Shown: piece after piece, positions 35,000 through 45,432 of the stretch
How the letters are laid out: the number at the start of each line of letters is the position of its first letter
Numbering within the stretch: the first letter of the stretch is position 1
Source: Qipengyuania polymorpha
Lineage (GTDB): Bacteria; Pseudomonadota; Alphaproteobacteria; Sphingomonadales; Sphingomonadaceae
Assembly: GCF_019711435.1 (NCBI RefSeq)
Contig: NZ_JAIGNK010000002.1
Span: 372,001-436,000 of the forward strand
Direction: 5' to 3'
DNA: 64,000 nt
Made by a program: the position numbers and the translations under genes
Notes under the pieces: model-generated
What the model was told of the DNA's origin: nothing
What the model saw: only the letters and a program-made list of their open reading frames with translations
Database searches by the model: none

Positions 35000-35947
35000 T
35001 CAAGGCTCGTACTCGGGCAGCGGCTGCCCTTCGAGGAGCGCGCCGGCGCCCTTCTCGTCCAGTTTCTCGGTCACGTCGCGCAGCGCCTTGCTGGTTGCGC
35101 GAAGGTCGCGCAGCGTGGCTTCGGCGGCGGGCAGCGTGCTTTCGGTGAGTTGCTTGGTCGCCGGACGCGCTTCTTCGAGCAGGCCGCCCAGCTCTTCCGA
35201 TGCATCGCCCGCCTGCTTCAGCGTCACACGAAGTTGCTGCGCCAGCTGCGCGCCTTCCTGGTTGAGGATGCGGTCGGTCGAAGCCGTGACCTTCTCGAAT
35301 TCGTCCAGCGCTTCGGAAGCTTCACGCAAGGTCACCTGCAGTTCGGCCATGGTCGCCTCGAATTGCGGCGCCGCCTGCGCAAGGTCGGCCGTCATCTGGT
35401 TGGTGTTGGCAAGGATGCCGGCAATCTCGCCCTGGTTGTCCTCGTCGAGCAGCTGCGTCAGCCGCTCCGTCAGAGTGGCCAGCCGTTCAAGGAGCAAGGG
35501 CGCGTTCGAGAGCAGTTCTCCCAGCCCGCCGGGCTTGGGCGGGATGATGGGCACGCCTTCGGTACAGGCGGTCGTTTCGCAGGAAATCGGCGGAGCACCG
35601 CTGCGCGCGCCGTCGAGCAGGATGGTCGATACGCCGGTAAAGCTGCCCTGGATGGTTGCCGTGGTGCCGACGAGGATGGGCACTTCTTCCTTCACGCTGA
35701 TGCGCACGCGGACGTATTCGGGATCCTTGTCCCACAGCACGATCTGGCTGACCTGTCCGACCGGGACACCCGCAAAGGCGACCTGGCTGCCGTTGGCAAG
35801 GCCCGACACGCTTTCCTTGAAGAAGATGTCGTATTCCTTCTGCGCGCCTTCGCCCCAGCGCGCGATCCAGACGATGAACAGCGCCAGCGCTGCCAGCACT
35901 GCGAGCGTGACCGCCCCCACCCAAACGTAATTTGCCCGCGTTTCCAT
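35000..35947 (-). CDS. mlaD: MlaD/MCE domain lipid-transport protein
   Basis: 315 residues. One N-terminal membrane helix (WVGAVTLAVLAALALFIVWIA) and an MCE domain (about residues 38-110: SVSGLANGSQVAFAGVPVGQVSQI, VPILVGTTATIQGSFTGVSTILLDG). A long C-terminal helical or coiled-coil part (residues 150-300) ends the protein. The unit binds phospholipid between membranes. It follows mlaF by 3 nt. Confidence 0.94.
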   Translation of the reverse strand: METRANYVWVGAVTLAVLAALALFIVWIARWGEGAQKEYDIFFKESVSGLANGSQVAFAGVPVGQVSQIVLWDKDPEYVRVRISVKEEVPILVGTTATIQGSFTGVSTILLDGARSGAPPISCETTACTEGVPIIPPKPGGLGELLSNAPLLLERLATLTERLTQLLDEDNQGEIAGILANTNQMTADLAQAAPQFEATMAELQVTLREASEALDEFEKVTASTDRILNQEGAQLAQQLRVTLKQAGDASEELGGLLEEARPATKQLTESTLPAAEATLRDLRATSKALRDVTEKLDEKGAGALLEGQPLPEYEP

Positions 35948-35950
35948 TCG

Positions 35951-36853
35951 CTAAGCCTTATCCTTGCCCGCAGGCGGTTTGTCCAACGCTTTGACTGCAT
36001 GGGCAGCAACCGGCATGTCCATGTGCTTGCGCAATTCGTCGAGTGCCTGTGCGGTCAGCGCGGCGCGTCCACGCGGGCCGTTGAAATATTCCTGTATCCA
36101 GGGATGGTCGAGTTCCATCAGCTTGGGCACCGTGTCGACCGCGATCACCCGCTTGTCGGCCAGCACCGCGACACGGTCACAAATCTCGTGCAGCGTATCG
36201 AGGTCGTGGGTGATGAGGAAGACGGTGAGGCCCAGCGTTTCCTTCAGTTCGCGCGTGAGGTTGTCGAAGGCCGCCGCGCCAATGGGGTCGAGGCCTGCAG
36301 TCGGCTCGTCGAGGAACAGCAGTTCGGGGTCGAGCGCCAATGCGCGGGCAAGCCCGGCGCGTTTCTTCATCCCGCCCGAAAGCTCGCTCGGGAACTTGTT
36401 GACCGCATCTTCGGGCAGGCCCGAGAGCAGCACCTTGTAGCGCGCGATTTCGTGGCGCAACTCGTCCGAGATATCGGGGTAGAACTGCTTTAGCGGCACC
36501 TCGACATTTTCGCCCACCGTCAGCGTGGAGAACAGCGCCCCGCCCTGGAACAGGACGCCCCAGCGATCGCGCACACCGATGGCCTCGTCGGGCTCGGCAT
36601 CGATGATCGACTTGCCGAAGACCTGAACATCGCCCGCGCTGGGCGGCTGCAGGCCGATGATCGAGCGCATCAGCACCGACTTGCCCGTACCCGAGCCGCC
36701 GACCACACCGAGGATCTCGCCGCGGCGCACCTTGAGGTCGAGGTCCTGGTGCACGACGTGGTCGCCGAACCGGTTCTCCAGCCCTTCGACCACGATGGGG
36801 TAATCGCCCCTGAAGCGCTGGGGGCCGGTGGCGGTATCCCTTTCCTCGCCCAT
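35951..36853 (-). CDS. mlaF: MlaF-type ABC transporter ATPase
   Basis: 300 residues from the ATG at 36853, overlapping the mlaE stop by one base. Walker [10 protein letters not shown]-loop [24 protein letters not shown] signature [15 protein letters not shown], Walker [14 protein letters not shown] and H-loop LITHDLD are all intact. GALFSTLTV is characteristic of MlaF relatives. The longer upstream frame belongs to mlaE and is not coding. It powers the MlaE permease. Confidence 0.96.
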   Translation of the reverse strand: MGEERDTATGPQRFRGDYPIVVEGLENRFGDHVVHQDLDLKVRRGEILGVVGGSGTGKSVLMRSIIGLQPPSAGDVQVFGKSIIDAEPDEAIGVRDRWGVLFQGGALFSTLTVGENVEVPLKQFYPDISDELRHEIARYKVLLSGLPEDAVNKFPSELSGGMKKRAGLARALALDPELLFLDEPTAGLDPIGAAAFDNLTRELKETLGLTVFLITHDLDTLHEICDRVAVLADKRVIAVDTVPKLMELDHPWIQEYFNGPRGRAALTAQALDELRKHMDMPVAAHAVKALDKPPAGKDKA

Positions 36854-37962
36854 CAGCCCCACCCCAGTTCGGTGAAGAATACCGCGAAGAAGGCATCGAG
36901 CACGATCACGGCGAAGATCGCCGCCACCACGGACAGCGTGGTGCGCCGGCCGACCTCTTCCGAATTGCCCTTGACCTGCATGCCGTTGTAGCAGCCCGCC
37001 AGCCCGACGATGAGCCCGAAAACCGGTGCCTTGATGAGCCCGACCCACACGTCGTAGGTCGGCACCACTTCCTGGATGCGCGACAGGAAAGTCCAGAACG
37101 GAATGCCGAGCATCAGGTCGCCCACCACCGCGCCGCCGATGATCGCCAGACACGAGGCGTAGAAGCCCAGCAACGGCATCATGAGCACTGCAGCAAGGAT
37201 ACGCGGGATGACCAGCGCCTCCATCGGCGAAATGCCGATCGTGCGCATGGCATCGACCTCTTCGGTCAGTTTCATCGTGCCGAGCTGCGCGGCAAAGGCG
37301 CTGCCAGAGCGGCCCGCGACCATGATCGCGGTCATCAGCACGCCCAGTTCGCGCAAGGTGATCCGGCCGACGAGGTTGATCGTCAGCGTCTCCGCCCCGA
37401 ACTGCGCCAGCTGGACCGCGCCCTGCTGGGCAATGACGATGCCGATAAGGAAGCTCATCAGCCCGATGATCGGCAGTGCGGAAACCCCGACCAGCTCGAC
37501 CTGGTGAACCAGTGCGACCATGCGGAAGCGGCGCGGGTGCCGGATGAGGGTGCCAGCCGAAATCAGCAGTGCGCCAAGGAAGCTGACGACGCCCGTGGCA
37601 CCGGTCCGCGCATTGAAGACCTTCTCGCCCATCGCCTCGGGCACCCGCTTCCACACCGGCAGGCGGGGAGCGGCAAGTTCCTGTTCGCTGTCCATGCCGG
37701 TCAGCGCGCCCAGCAGGCGCTGCGCCCGCTCGCTCGCCCCGGTAATCTCTGCCCCGTGCGAACTGGCAAGACTGCAGGCCAGCCACGCGCCGACCGTATC
37801 GATTTCGGAAACGTCCGACAGATCGACCCGGCTCAGGGGTTCTTCCATGTCGCGCAGGTCGTCATCGATCGCGCCGACGGTGGACACGAGATAGGGTCCG
37901 GACAGTGCCAGCACTGTGCCCCCATCGCCCCTTTGCAACTCGTATTCTGCCAAGCGTGTCAT
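36853..37962 (-). CDS. mlaE: MlaE-type permease with N-terminal STAS-like domain
   Basis: 369 residues from the ATG at 37962, instead of the roughly 260 of E. coli MlaE. The first 100 residues form a STAS-like domain ([19 protein letters not shown]...[20 protein letters not shown]), i.e. MlaB fused in front, as often in alphaproteobacteria. The permease part shows [62 protein letters not shown] and [19 protein letters not shown], the MlaE signatures. Divergent from valS across 105 bp. Confidence 0.94.
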   Translation of the reverse strand: MTRLAEYELQRGDGGTVLALSGPYLVSTVGAIDDDLRDMEEPLSRVDLSDVSEIDTVGAWLACSLASSHGAEITGASERAQRLLGALTGMDSEQELAAPRLPVWKRVPEAMGEKVFNARTGATGVVSFLGALLISAGTLIRHPRRFRMVALVHQVELVGVSALPIIGLMSFLIGIVIAQQGAVQLAQFGAETLTINLVGRITLRELGVLMTAIMVAGRSGSAFAAQLGTMKLTEEVDAMRTIGISPMEALVIPRILAAVLMMPLLGFYASCLAIIGGAVVGDLMLGIPFWTFLSRIQEVVPTYDVWVGLIKAPVFGLIVGLAGCYNGMQVKGNSEEVGRRTTLSVVAAIFAVIVLDAFFAVFFTELGWG

Positions 37963-38067
37963 TCGTGCTCGCGGTATGCGTGGAAATGCCACGCTAAACA
38001 AGCGCGTATCACTTCGCATCCCCTACGGCGTTGCATCGCACAATTTGCGCTGGCATGGGCGTTCGTC

Positions 38068-40776
38068 ATGAGCACCGAGCTATCCAAGACTTTCGACCCC
38101 GCCGATATCGAGCAGCGCTGGTATGCGCATTGGGAGGAAAACGGCCTGTTCCGCCCTGAGCGGCCCGACGCCGAGCCCTTCACCATCGTCAACCCGCCGC
38201 CCAATGTGACGGGTTCGCTCCACATCGGACACGCGCTCGACAACACGCTGCAGGACGTGGTCATCCGCTATGAACGCCTGCGCGGCAAGGATGCGCTGTG
38301 GGTGGTCGGCACCGACCATGCAGGCATCGCCACGCAAATGGTGGTCGAACGCCAGATGGAGGCGAAGCAGGACAAGCGCACCAATTACAGCCGCGAGGAT
38401 TTCGTCGGCAAGGTGTGGGAATGGAAAGAGGAAAGCGGCGGCCAGATTACCCGCCAGCTGCGCCGCCTCGGCTGTTCGATGGACTGGTCGCGCGAACAGT
38501 TCACGATGGACGAGCATTTCTCGAATGCCGTGCTCAAGACCTTCGTCGACCTCTACAATGACGGCCTCATCTACCGCGACAAGCGGCTGGTGAACTGGGA
38601 TCCGAAACTGAAAACCGCCATTTCGGACCTCGAAGTCGAGACCACCGATGTGAAGGGCGGCTTCTGGCACTTCAAATATCCGCTCGAAGACGGCGTTACG
38701 CTCGACGATGGCCGCGATTATATCGAGGTCGCCACCACGCGCCCCGAAACCATGCTCGCCGATATGGCAGTGGCGGTGCACCCCGATGACGAGCGCTACA
38801 AGTCGGTCGTCGGCAAGTATGTCGTGCTGCCCATCACCGGACGCCGCGTGCCGGTGGTGGCGGACGAACATGCCGACCCCGAACTGGGCTCGGGCGCGGT
38901 GAAAATTACGCCGGGTCACGATTTCAACGATTTCGACGTGGGCAAGCGCGCAGGCTTCGCTGCAGGCGAGATGCTCAACATGCTCGATGCCGAGGCGAAT
39001 GTCTGCCAGACCGCCGACGGGCTGGTGCCGGAGGAATTCCTCGGCCTGCACCGCTTCAAGCGCGACGGTGTGGATGGCGCGCGCGAACTGGTGGTCCAGC
39101 GCCTTAAGGAACAGGGCTACCTCATCCCGCATATCGCCAAGACCAAGAAGGGCGAGGAACAGGAACTCGACGCAGAACCGCGCACCATCGCGACGCCCTT
39201 CGGCGACCGCGGCGGCGTGGTCATCGAGCCGTGGCTGACCGACCAGTGGTATGTCGATGCCGAAAAGCTCGCCCGCGCACCCATCGCGGCGGTGAAGGAC
39301 GGGACCATCGAAATCGTCCCGAAGAGCTGGGAGAAGACTTTCTTCAACTGGATGGAGAACATCCAGCCCTGGTGCGTGAGCCGCCAGCTCTGGTGGGGTC
39401 ACCGCATCCCGGCTTGGTATGACGCCGAGGGCAATGCTTACGTCGCGATGACCGAAGAGGAAGCGCAGGCAAAGGCCGGTGACGGCGTTTCGCTCACCCG
39501 CGACGACGACGTGCTCGACACGTGGTTCTCTTCCGCGCTCTGGCCCTTCGCCACGCTCGGCTGGCCCGAGAAGACCGACCTGCTCGACAAGCATTACCCG
39601 AACAATTTGCTGATCTCGGGCTTCGACATCCTGTTCTTCTGGGATGCGCGCATGATGATGCAGGGCATGCACCTGACCGGCAAGGCGCCGTGGCCGCGGC
39701 TGTATCTCCACGGGCTGGTCCGCGCCGCCGACGGGGCGAAGATGTCGAAGTCGAAGGGCAATGTCGTCGACCCGCTCGGCCTCATCGACCAGTACGGTGC
39801 CGATGCGCTGCGCTTCTTCATGTCGGCGATGGAAAGCCAGGGCCGCGACATCAAGATGGATGAGCGCCGCGTCGAGGGCTATCGCAATTTCGCAACCAAG
39901 CTCTGGAATGCGACGCGTTTCTGCCAGTCGAACGGCATCGGCGCGAGCACCAGCATCGCCGCCCCTGCTGCCACGCAAGCGGTGAACAAGTGGATTATCG
40001 GCGAGGTCGTCGAGACCAAGAATGCCCTCGAACAAGCGATGGCCGACCTGCGTTTCGACGCCGCCGCGAACACCATCTACCACTTCGTGTGGGACCGCTT
40101 CTGCGACTGGTACATCGAGCTCATCAAAGGCAATTTTGACGAGGAAACCAGGGCCGTCGCCGGCTGGGCGCTCGACCAGATTCTCGTCATGCTGCATCCC
40201 TTCATGCCCTTCATCACTGAAGAGCTGTGGTCGAAGCAGGGTGACCGCGCTGATTACCCGCTCATCACCGCAAAATGGCCTGAGCCCGAGGCCGAAGTGG
40301 ATGCAGACGCCAAGGCCGAAATCGACTGGCTCATTGCGCTCACCAGCGCAGTGCGCACAGCAAAGAACGAACTCGGCATCGCGCCGGGCGCGAAGCTGGA
40401 GGCTTACTGCCCCGCCCCGTCCACTCTCGGCCGCAAGGTCGTCGAGGAAAACGCTGCCGCCATCGAACGCCTCGCGCGCCTCACGCCGGTCCATTTCGCC
40501 GAAGCCCCGGGCGGCGCGGCAATGCAGGTGGCAGCGGGCGAGGATGGCTTCATCATCCCGCTCGAAGGTATCATCGACATCGAGGCGGAAAAGGCGCGCC
40601 TGACCAAGGCGCTCGAAGCCTCGGCCAAGGAAGCCAAGTCGCTCGAGGGCCGCCTCGGCAACGCCAATTTCGTCGAACGCGCCAAGCCCGAAGCCGTCGA
40701 AAAGGCCCGCGCCGACCACGCCCATCACACGGCGGAAATCGAGCGGTTGCAGGCAGCACTGACGCGGCTGGGCTGA
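38068..40776 (+). CDS. valS: Valyl-tRNA synthetase
   Basis: 902 residues from the ATG at 38068 ([19 protein letters not shown]). Class I signatures are [15 protein letters not shown] (HIGH) and [12 protein letters not shown] (KMSKS), with the editing domain in between ([20 protein letters not shown]). A C-terminal coiled-coil ([20 protein letters not shown] to the end) is the ValRS tRNA-binding arm. Followed after 1 nt by queE. Confidence 0.98.
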   Translation: MSTELSKTFDPADIEQRWYAHWEENGLFRPERPDAEPFTIVNPPPNVTGSLHIGHALDNTLQDVVIRYERLRGKDALWVVGTDHAGIATQMVVERQMEAKQDKRTNYSREDFVGKVWEWKEESGGQITRQLRRLGCSMDWSREQFTMDEHFSNAVLKTFVDLYNDGLIYRDKRLVNWDPKLKTAISDLEVETTDVKGGFWHFKYPLEDGVTLDDGRDYIEVATTRPETMLADMAVAVHPDDERYKSVVGKYVVLPITGRRVPVVADEHADPELGSGAVKITPGHDFNDFDVGKRAGFAAGEMLNMLDAEANVCQTADGLVPEEFLGLHRFKRDGVDGARELVVQRLKEQGYLIPHIAKTKKGEEQELDAEPRTIATPFGDRGGVVIEPWLTDQWYVDAEKLARAPIAAVKDGTIEIVPKSWEKTFFNWMENIQPWCVSRQLWWGHRIPAWYDAEGNAYVAMTEEEAQAKAGDGVSLTRDDDVLDTWFSSALWPFATLGWPEKTDLLDKHYPNNLLISGFDILFFWDARMMMQGMHLTGKAPWPRLYLHGLVRAADGAKMSKSKGNVVDPLGLIDQYGADALRFFMSAMESQGRDIKMDERRVEGYRNFATKLWNATRFCQSNGIGASTSIAAPAATQAVNKWIIGEVVETKNALEQAMADLRFDAAANTIYHFVWDRFCDWYIELIKGNFDEETRAVAGWALDQILVMLHPFMPFITEELWSKQGDRADYPLITAKWPEPEAEVDADAKAEIDWLIALTSAVRTAKNELGIAPGAKLEAYCPAPSTLGRKVVEENAAAIERLARLTPVHFAEAPGGAAMQVAAGEDGFIIPLEGIIDIEAEKARLTKALEASAKEAKSLEGRLGNANFVERAKPEAVEKARADHAHHTAEIERLQAALTRLG

Positions 40777-40777
40777 C

Positions 40778-41512
40778 ATGAGCCTCGTCCTCGCCACCGA
40801 TGACGACGGCGGGCCGGAGATTTTTGCTTCGGTCCAGGGCGAGGGTCCGAGTGCAGGCATGCCGGTCGCCTTCATGCGGCTGTCGCGCTGCAACCTTGCT
40901 TGCGTGTGGTGCGACACCGCCTACACCTGGCATTTCGAGGGCGACAACCGCCCGCACCGCGATGGCATGACCTTCGAGCGCAAGGCGAACCAGCTCACGC
41001 TGGACGAGGAAGAAGTCGTCGCGCGCATCACGCGGCTAGGTCAGGACCGGCTCGTCATCACCGGCGGCGAGCCGCTGCTGCAGGCCCCTGCGCTGGCGAA
41101 ATTGCTCGACCTGCTGCCGGACATCTCGGTCGAGATCGAGACCAACGGGACCACCAAGGCCCCTCCCCGCCTCGATATCCGTATCGACCAGTTCAACGTC
41201 AGCCCCAAGCTTTCGCATAGCGGCAATCCAGCGGACTTGGCGCTGCTCCCCGAACGGCTCGACGCCTACGCCACCGACCCGCGTGCGTGGTTCAAATTCG
41301 TGATTGCCGAGCCCTCGGACGTCGACGAGGTTCTCGCGCTACGCGACCGCTACCGCTTCAAGCCCGGCCACGTTTTCCTGATGCCCGAAGGCACCGACAG
41401 CGAGACCTTGCGCGAACGGGAAAAATGGCTTGCGGACCTGTGCCTCAAACACGGGTTCCGAATGAGCGACCGCCTGCACATCCACCTGTTCGGTGATACC
41501 AGGGGGACTTAA
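40778..41512 (+). CDS. queE: 7-carboxy-7-deazaguanine synthase
   Basis: 244 residues. Radical-SAM enzyme in queuosine/7-deazaguanine biosynthesis. FASVQGEGPSAGMPVAFMRL is followed by a CX3CX2C cluster (CNLACVWC) that binds the 4Fe-4S centre, then TGGEPLLQ and VEIETNGT typical of QueE. ATG at 40778 is one base after the valS stop. queC and queD are not in the window. Confidence 0.95.
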   Translation: MSLVLATDDDGGPEIFASVQGEGPSAGMPVAFMRLSRCNLACVWCDTAYTWHFEGDNRPHRDGMTFERKANQLTLDEEEVVARITRLGQDRLVITGGEPLLQAPALAKLLDLLPDISVEIETNGTTKAPPRLDIRIDQFNVSPKLSHSGNPADLALLPERLDAYATDPRAWFKFVIAEPSDVDEVLALRDRYRFKPGHVFLMPEGTDSETLREREKWLADLCLKHGFRMSDRLHIHLFGDTRGT

Positions 41513-41528
41513 CGCGATGACGCGCGTC

Positions 41529-41625
41529 CGGGCTGCGACTAGCAGCCCGCAAGGGCGACCGCCCGCCCGCAGCGGGTGCAGCTTGCTGCACGAATAGCGA
41601 GGACGAACCCGCGGAGGCGGGTTCG
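41529..41625. repeat. Cluster of consecutive hairpins between queE and the HerA-like gene
   Basis: Five inverted repeats in under 100 bp: CGGGCTGC/GCAGCCCG (41529-41549), GGGC/GCCC (41553-41564), CCCGC/GCGGG (41566-41576), GTGCAGC/GCTGCAC (41576-41591) and CGAACCCGC/GCGGGTTCG (41604-41625). The genes on either side converge here, so it could be a bidirectional 3' structure or a REP-like repeat. No coding potential. Confidence 0.6.
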
Positions 41626-41636
41626 AAAAACAAGAG

Positions 41637-43631
41637 TCAGCCCTGACTACGCCAGCGCTGCACGGTGCGCAGGACGAGGTCTTCCTCGCCGCCGGGGTTG
41701 TTCCACTGCTCGATGAAGCTGGGGTCTTCCGATGCCGGGCGCTTCACTTCCTCGAGGTTGTCGAAGCTCACGCGGATCGGAATGGCGACACCTTCGCCGC
41801 AGACGATGCACTCGCGGTTGCGCAGCGCCGGAATGGCGTCGAGGAAGCCGCGCGCCCCTTCGGGCATGGCGGCGCGCACGAAATCCTGGTCGCGGTCGTT
41901 GTTGAGGCGCATCGAGATGATCGTGCCGCACTGCGACAGCACGCCTTCCGCCAGGTCGGACGGGCGCTGCGTAATGAGGCCCAGCGAGATCCCGTATTTA
42001 CGGCCTTCCTTGGCGATACGGCCGAGGATGGTGCCGACCGAGTTGCCATCGGCATTCTTCTCGTTCGGCACGTAACGGTGCGCTTCTTCGCAGACCAGCA
42101 GGATCGGCACGGTCTTGTCGTCGCGGCCCCAGATGGCAAAATCGAAGACGAGGCGGCTGAGCACGGCGACCACGGTTGCGGTAATATCCGAAGGCACACC
42201 CGACACGTCGATGATCGAAATCGGCTTGCCGTTCGAGGGCATGCGGAAAATCTTCGAAATGAAGTCGGCCATGGTGTCGGCCACCAGCATGCCTGAGAAC
42301 ATGAACTGGTAACGCGGGTCGGCTTTCAGCTCGTCGAGCTTGTTCTTGATGCGCATGTAGGGCGCGGAATTGGTCGCCTTGTCGAGCTTGCCCATCTGGT
42401 CCTGGATCTCGTTCGAGAGGTCGGACAGCAAATAGGGAATGGGCGAATCGACGGTGATCTTGCCCATCGTCTGGGCGAGCTTGCTCTTGCTGCGCGCCTT
42501 CAAGAGGCACTTGGCGAGGATGTCGCTGTCGACCTGGCGTTCGTTGCCGCTGCTGGTGAGCAGCACTTCGCAATGCTCCTCGAAATTCATGATCCAGTAG
42601 GGCATCTGGAGGTTCGACACGTCGAGGATGATCCCGGTCTGCCGGAAAGCGGCCGAATATTCGCCGTGAGGGTCGATCATCACGATATGGCCTTCGGGCG
42701 CGGCCTCGCAAATGCGGTGCAGGATCAGCGCGGCGCTGGTCGACTTACCCGTACCGGTCGAACCCAGCAGCGCGAAATGCTTGCCGAGCATGGCATCGAC
42801 ATAAAGGCCGGCGCGGATGTCCTTGGTGGGATAAACCTTGCCGATCGTCACCGAGCTGCGACCGTCGCTGGCGTAGACCTGCTTGAGGTCGGGCGTGGAA
42901 GCGGGATAGACCATCGCGCCCGGCACCGGATAGCGGGTCACACCGCGGCGGAAACCATGGAGCTTGCCGGTAAGCTTCTCCTCGATGCCTTCACCGAGAA
43001 AGTCGATATTGGCGAGGATGCTGCCGGCCTTGCGGTCCTGCTTCTGGTTGCGGACGCTGGCAATAAGCCAGCTTTGCCCGACACGGATCTTGATCTGGCT
43101 GCCGACCTGGCCTGCCATGGCGACCGAAGGATCGCTGTCCTCGCTGCATTCGTTGAGGCGCTGCAGGTCGATGGCGATCATCGAACCGGAGCCTGCAATT
43201 TCGAGCACCACGCCGATCGGTTGCATGGCGTTGTCGCTGACTGGCTGCTCTTCCTTTACGGGTTCTGGCTCGGGCTTGGGCTCGGGCTTGGGCGCGAGTT
43301 CCGAAGGGCGCGGCGGGGCTTGGCCGAGACGCGGCTCGGATGTCGGCGCCGCCGGGCGGGCTACGGGCGCATCCTGGCGCGCCTGCACTTGCGGCTCGGG
43401 CTGGAAGCCGGGTTGCGGAGCGGGCTGCTGGGCAACGGGTTCCGGCTGGGCGTCGGCTTGCGGCTGGTGGACATAGCCCGAGCGCGAAACTCCGCCCTGC
43501 TGGGCAGGAGGCGCTTCGCTTTCGGCGGAACGGCGGATGCGATCGCGCAAGTTGCGCCGCCCGGCTTCTTCGCCCTGCATCTGGCGCGAACCGCCGAAAG
43601 AACCGTAATTGCCGTTACCCGTATCGCTCAT
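41637..43631 (-). CDS. HerA/DUF87-type ATPase with Pro-rich N-terminus
   Basis: 664 residues from the ATG at 43631. The first 135 residues are low-complexity, rich in Pro, Gln and Glu (AQQPAPQPGFQPEPQ, PKPEPKPEPEPVKEE). A HerA/HAS-barrel-like region follows, then P-loop ATPase: Walker A LLGSTGTGKSTSAALILHRI and HIVMIDPHGEYSA, Walker B VPILLVCEEAHRYVP and RKYGISLGLITQRPSDLAEGVLSQCGT, typical of bacterial HerA/DUF87 ATPases. No NurA partner is close. Convergent with queE. Likely DNA translocase or repair helper; not proven. Confidence 0.88.
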   Translation of the reverse strand: MSDTGNGNYGSFGGSRQMQGEEAGRRNLRDRIRRSAESEAPPAQQGGVSRSGYVHQPQADAQPEPVAQQPAPQPGFQPEPQVQARQDAPVARPAAPTSEPRLGQAPPRPSELAPKPEPKPEPEPVKEEQPVSDNAMQPIGVVLEIAGSGSMIAIDLQRLNECSEDSDPSVAMAGQVGSQIKIRVGQSWLIASVRNQKQDRKAGSILANIDFLGEGIEEKLTGKLHGFRRGVTRYPVPGAMVYPASTPDLKQVYASDGRSSVTIGKVYPTKDIRAGLYVDAMLGKHFALLGSTGTGKSTSAALILHRICEAAPEGHIVMIDPHGEYSAAFRQTGIILDVSNLQMPYWIMNFEEHCEVLLTSSGNERQVDSDILAKCLLKARSKSKLAQTMGKITVDSPIPYLLSDLSNEIQDQMGKLDKATNSAPYMRIKNKLDELKADPRYQFMFSGMLVADTMADFISKIFRMPSNGKPISIIDVSGVPSDITATVVAVLSRLVFDFAIWGRDDKTVPILLVCEEAHRYVPNEKNADGNSVGTILGRIAKEGRKYGISLGLITQRPSDLAEGVLSQCGTIISMRLNNDRDQDFVRAAMPEGARGFLDAIPALRNRECIVCGEGVAIPIRVSFDNLEEVKRPASEDPSFIEQWNNPGGEEDLVLRTVQRWRSQG

Positions 43632-43733
43632 TGAAAGCCCCAAAGCCCGTTAGATTTCACGCATAAGCGTAGGGCTGGGGTGATGGCGGAAAAGGGTTAA
43701 AATCGGGTCAACGATGATGGCGGGCGATGCCCC

Positions 43734-44483
43734 CTAGAGCCGCGCGAACAGGCGGCCCGCGCCCCAGCCCATGAGCACCGAGAGCATCACCGCAAGGGCC
43801 CCGTAGAGCAGCCCGAAATTCTGCGAGAAATATTCGACCTCGCGCTCCAGCCCCACTTTGCGCACCTCAACCTGCGATTCCGCCGAGGCGATGACACGCC
43901 CCTGGGTCACGGCGAAGGTTTCCGCCGTATAGGTTCCCGTCGTGACGTTGGAAGGCAGGGAAATGCGGGCCTGGTAGAGTACGCTCTGCGTGATCGTCAC
44001 GCCGTTCATGTCTTCCTTGTAGAGGCCCTGCCTCTGCTTGAGGTCGACCAGCCCGTCGCGGAAGCGGCGCTGCTCGACAGGATCGATGTTCCCGCTCGGG
44101 GAAAGCTGGATATAGCCCGTGCCGAATTCGTAGATCGCGGCGGTCTTCTCGTCGACGATCTGGCCGATGGGGCGCGAGGACGCGACCGCGAAGAAGCTGG
44201 GGACCGACCTGAGATCGGTGCTTTGCGCATTGACCCAGACCCCGGCGAACCGTTCCTTTTCGCGCAGGCGGATCGGCTCGCTCGGGCCTTTCAGGACCAC
44301 GACGATATCATAACCCTGCCCGGCCCTCCCGGCCGGGTCCAGCACGGCCCCGAACAGCAGCAGCTCGGTACCGGTGAAGCCCTGCCGTACCTTGACGTCA
44401 TGCTGCGAAACCTCGGGCACGAGCAGGGCATCGCGCTGGCCCATCAGCGCGAGGGCTGCAAGCAGGAGGAAGGCCCACCTCAC
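43734..44483 (-). CDS. TIGR02186 family protein
   Basis: 249 residues. A short N-terminal signal-like segment (RWAFLLLAALALMG), a beta-rich periplasmic body (LVPEVSQHDVKVRQGFTGTELLLFGAV, YDIVVVLKGPSEPIRLREKE) and a C-terminal membrane helix (LLYGALAVMLSVLMGWGAG) make it a type I membrane protein. It overlaps the TauE/SafE permease gene by 4 nt, the usual TIGR02186 context, suggesting a shared role in export of sulfur or organic acids. Confidence 0.85.
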   Translation of the reverse strand: MRWAFLLLAALALMGQRDALLVPEVSQHDVKVRQGFTGTELLLFGAVLDPAGRAGQGYDIVVVLKGPSEPIRLREKERFAGVWVNAQSTDLRSVPSFFAVASSRPIGQIVDEKTAAIYEFGTGYIQLSPSGNIDPVEQRRFRDGLVDLKQRQGLYKEDMNGVTITQSVLYQARISLPSNVTTGTYTAETFAVTQGRVIASAESQVEVRKVGLEREVEYFSQNFGLLYGALAVMLSVLMGWGAGRLFARL

Positions 44484-45385
44484 AGCGGGTAGACCGTGTA
44501 GATTTCGTCGGGCTGGTAAAACAGGCCGAGCAGCATGCGGAAGGCGATGGCCAGCACGATCGCGGCCAGGACGAGGCGCAGGATTTCAGGCTTGGCCTTC
44601 ACCGCCAGTTGCGAGCCGAATTGCGCGCCGGTCACCGAGCCGATGAGCAGCAGCGCGACAAGAATGATGTCGACCGCGCGCGTCGTCAGCGAATGCATGA
44701 TCGTGGTCGCGATGGTGACGAAGAGGATGTTGTAGAGGCTGGTGCCGACAACGACATTCGCGCTCATGCCGAGAATGTAGAGCATGGCGGGCACGAGGAT
44801 GAAGCCGCCGCCCACCCCCATCAGCATCGTCAGTATACCCACGGCAACGCCGACCAGCGCCGGAGCGAGCGGGGAAATATAAAGGCCCGAGCCGTAGAAG
44901 CGCCAGCGCCACGGCAGGCTCGCAACCAGCGGATGATGACGCCTGCGTGCCGCCTGCCTGTTCCCCGTCCCGCGCAGGAGCTGGAGCGATTCCCTCGCCA
45001 TCAGCAATCCGATCGAGCCGAGCAGCACCACGTACAGCGCGTTGATGACCACGTCGATCTGGCCGATGGACCGGAAGAAGCGGAACAGCAGCGCGCCGAT
45101 ACCGGCACCGATGATGCCGCCGCCCACCATGACGCTGCCCATGCGGTAATCGACGCCCTTGCGCTTGCTGTGCGCGATGACGCCCGACACGCTTGCGCCG
45201 GTTACCTGCGTCGAAGCCGAGGCTGCGGCGACCGTCGGCGGGATGCCGTAAAAGATCAGCAAGGGGGTCGTCAGGAACCCTCCGCCAACGCCGAACAGGC
45301 CCGACAATACTCCCGTAAGCGCGCCAAGGGCCACGATCCAGAGACCGTTCACCGACAGATTGGCGATGGGGAGGTAGACGTCCAT
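44480..45385 (-). CDS. TauE/SafE family sulfite exporter-like permease
   Basis: 301 residues with about eight membrane segments. TauE/SafE repeats are visible: LTGVLSGLFGVGGGFLTTPLLIFYGIPPTVAAASAS near the N-terminus and GILTMLMGVGGGFILVPAMLYILGMSANVVVGTSL in the second half, the inverted GxGGG motifs. Coupled (ATGA) to the TIGR02186 gene downstream. The transported anion is unknown. Confidence 0.92.
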   Translation of the reverse strand: MDVYLPIANLSVNGLWIVALGALTGVLSGLFGVGGGFLTTPLLIFYGIPPTVAAASASTQVTGASVSGVIAHSKRKGVDYRMGSVMVGGGIIGAGIGALLFRFFRSIGQIDVVINALYVVLLGSIGLLMARESLQLLRGTGNRQAARRRHHPLVASLPWRWRFYGSGLYISPLAPALVGVAVGILTMLMGVGGGFILVPAMLYILGMSANVVVGTSLYNILFVTIATTIMHSLTTRAVDIILVALLLIGSVTGAQFGSQLAVKAKPEILRLVLAAIVLAIAFRMLLGLFYQPDEIYTVYPL

Positions 45386-45432
45386 GAACCGCCCCTATCG
45401 CAGCAGGGCGGTGTATAAAAGCAGAACTGCCC

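Noticed and set aside
37504..38067. Long in-frame extension upstream of valS
   Set aside because: The family start [19 protein letters not shown] at 38068 matches; the extension is antisense to mlaE.
38080..40917. 945-aa open frame on the minus strand opposite valS
   Set aside because: Shadow of valS; the plus strand has all valyl-tRNA synthetase motifs.
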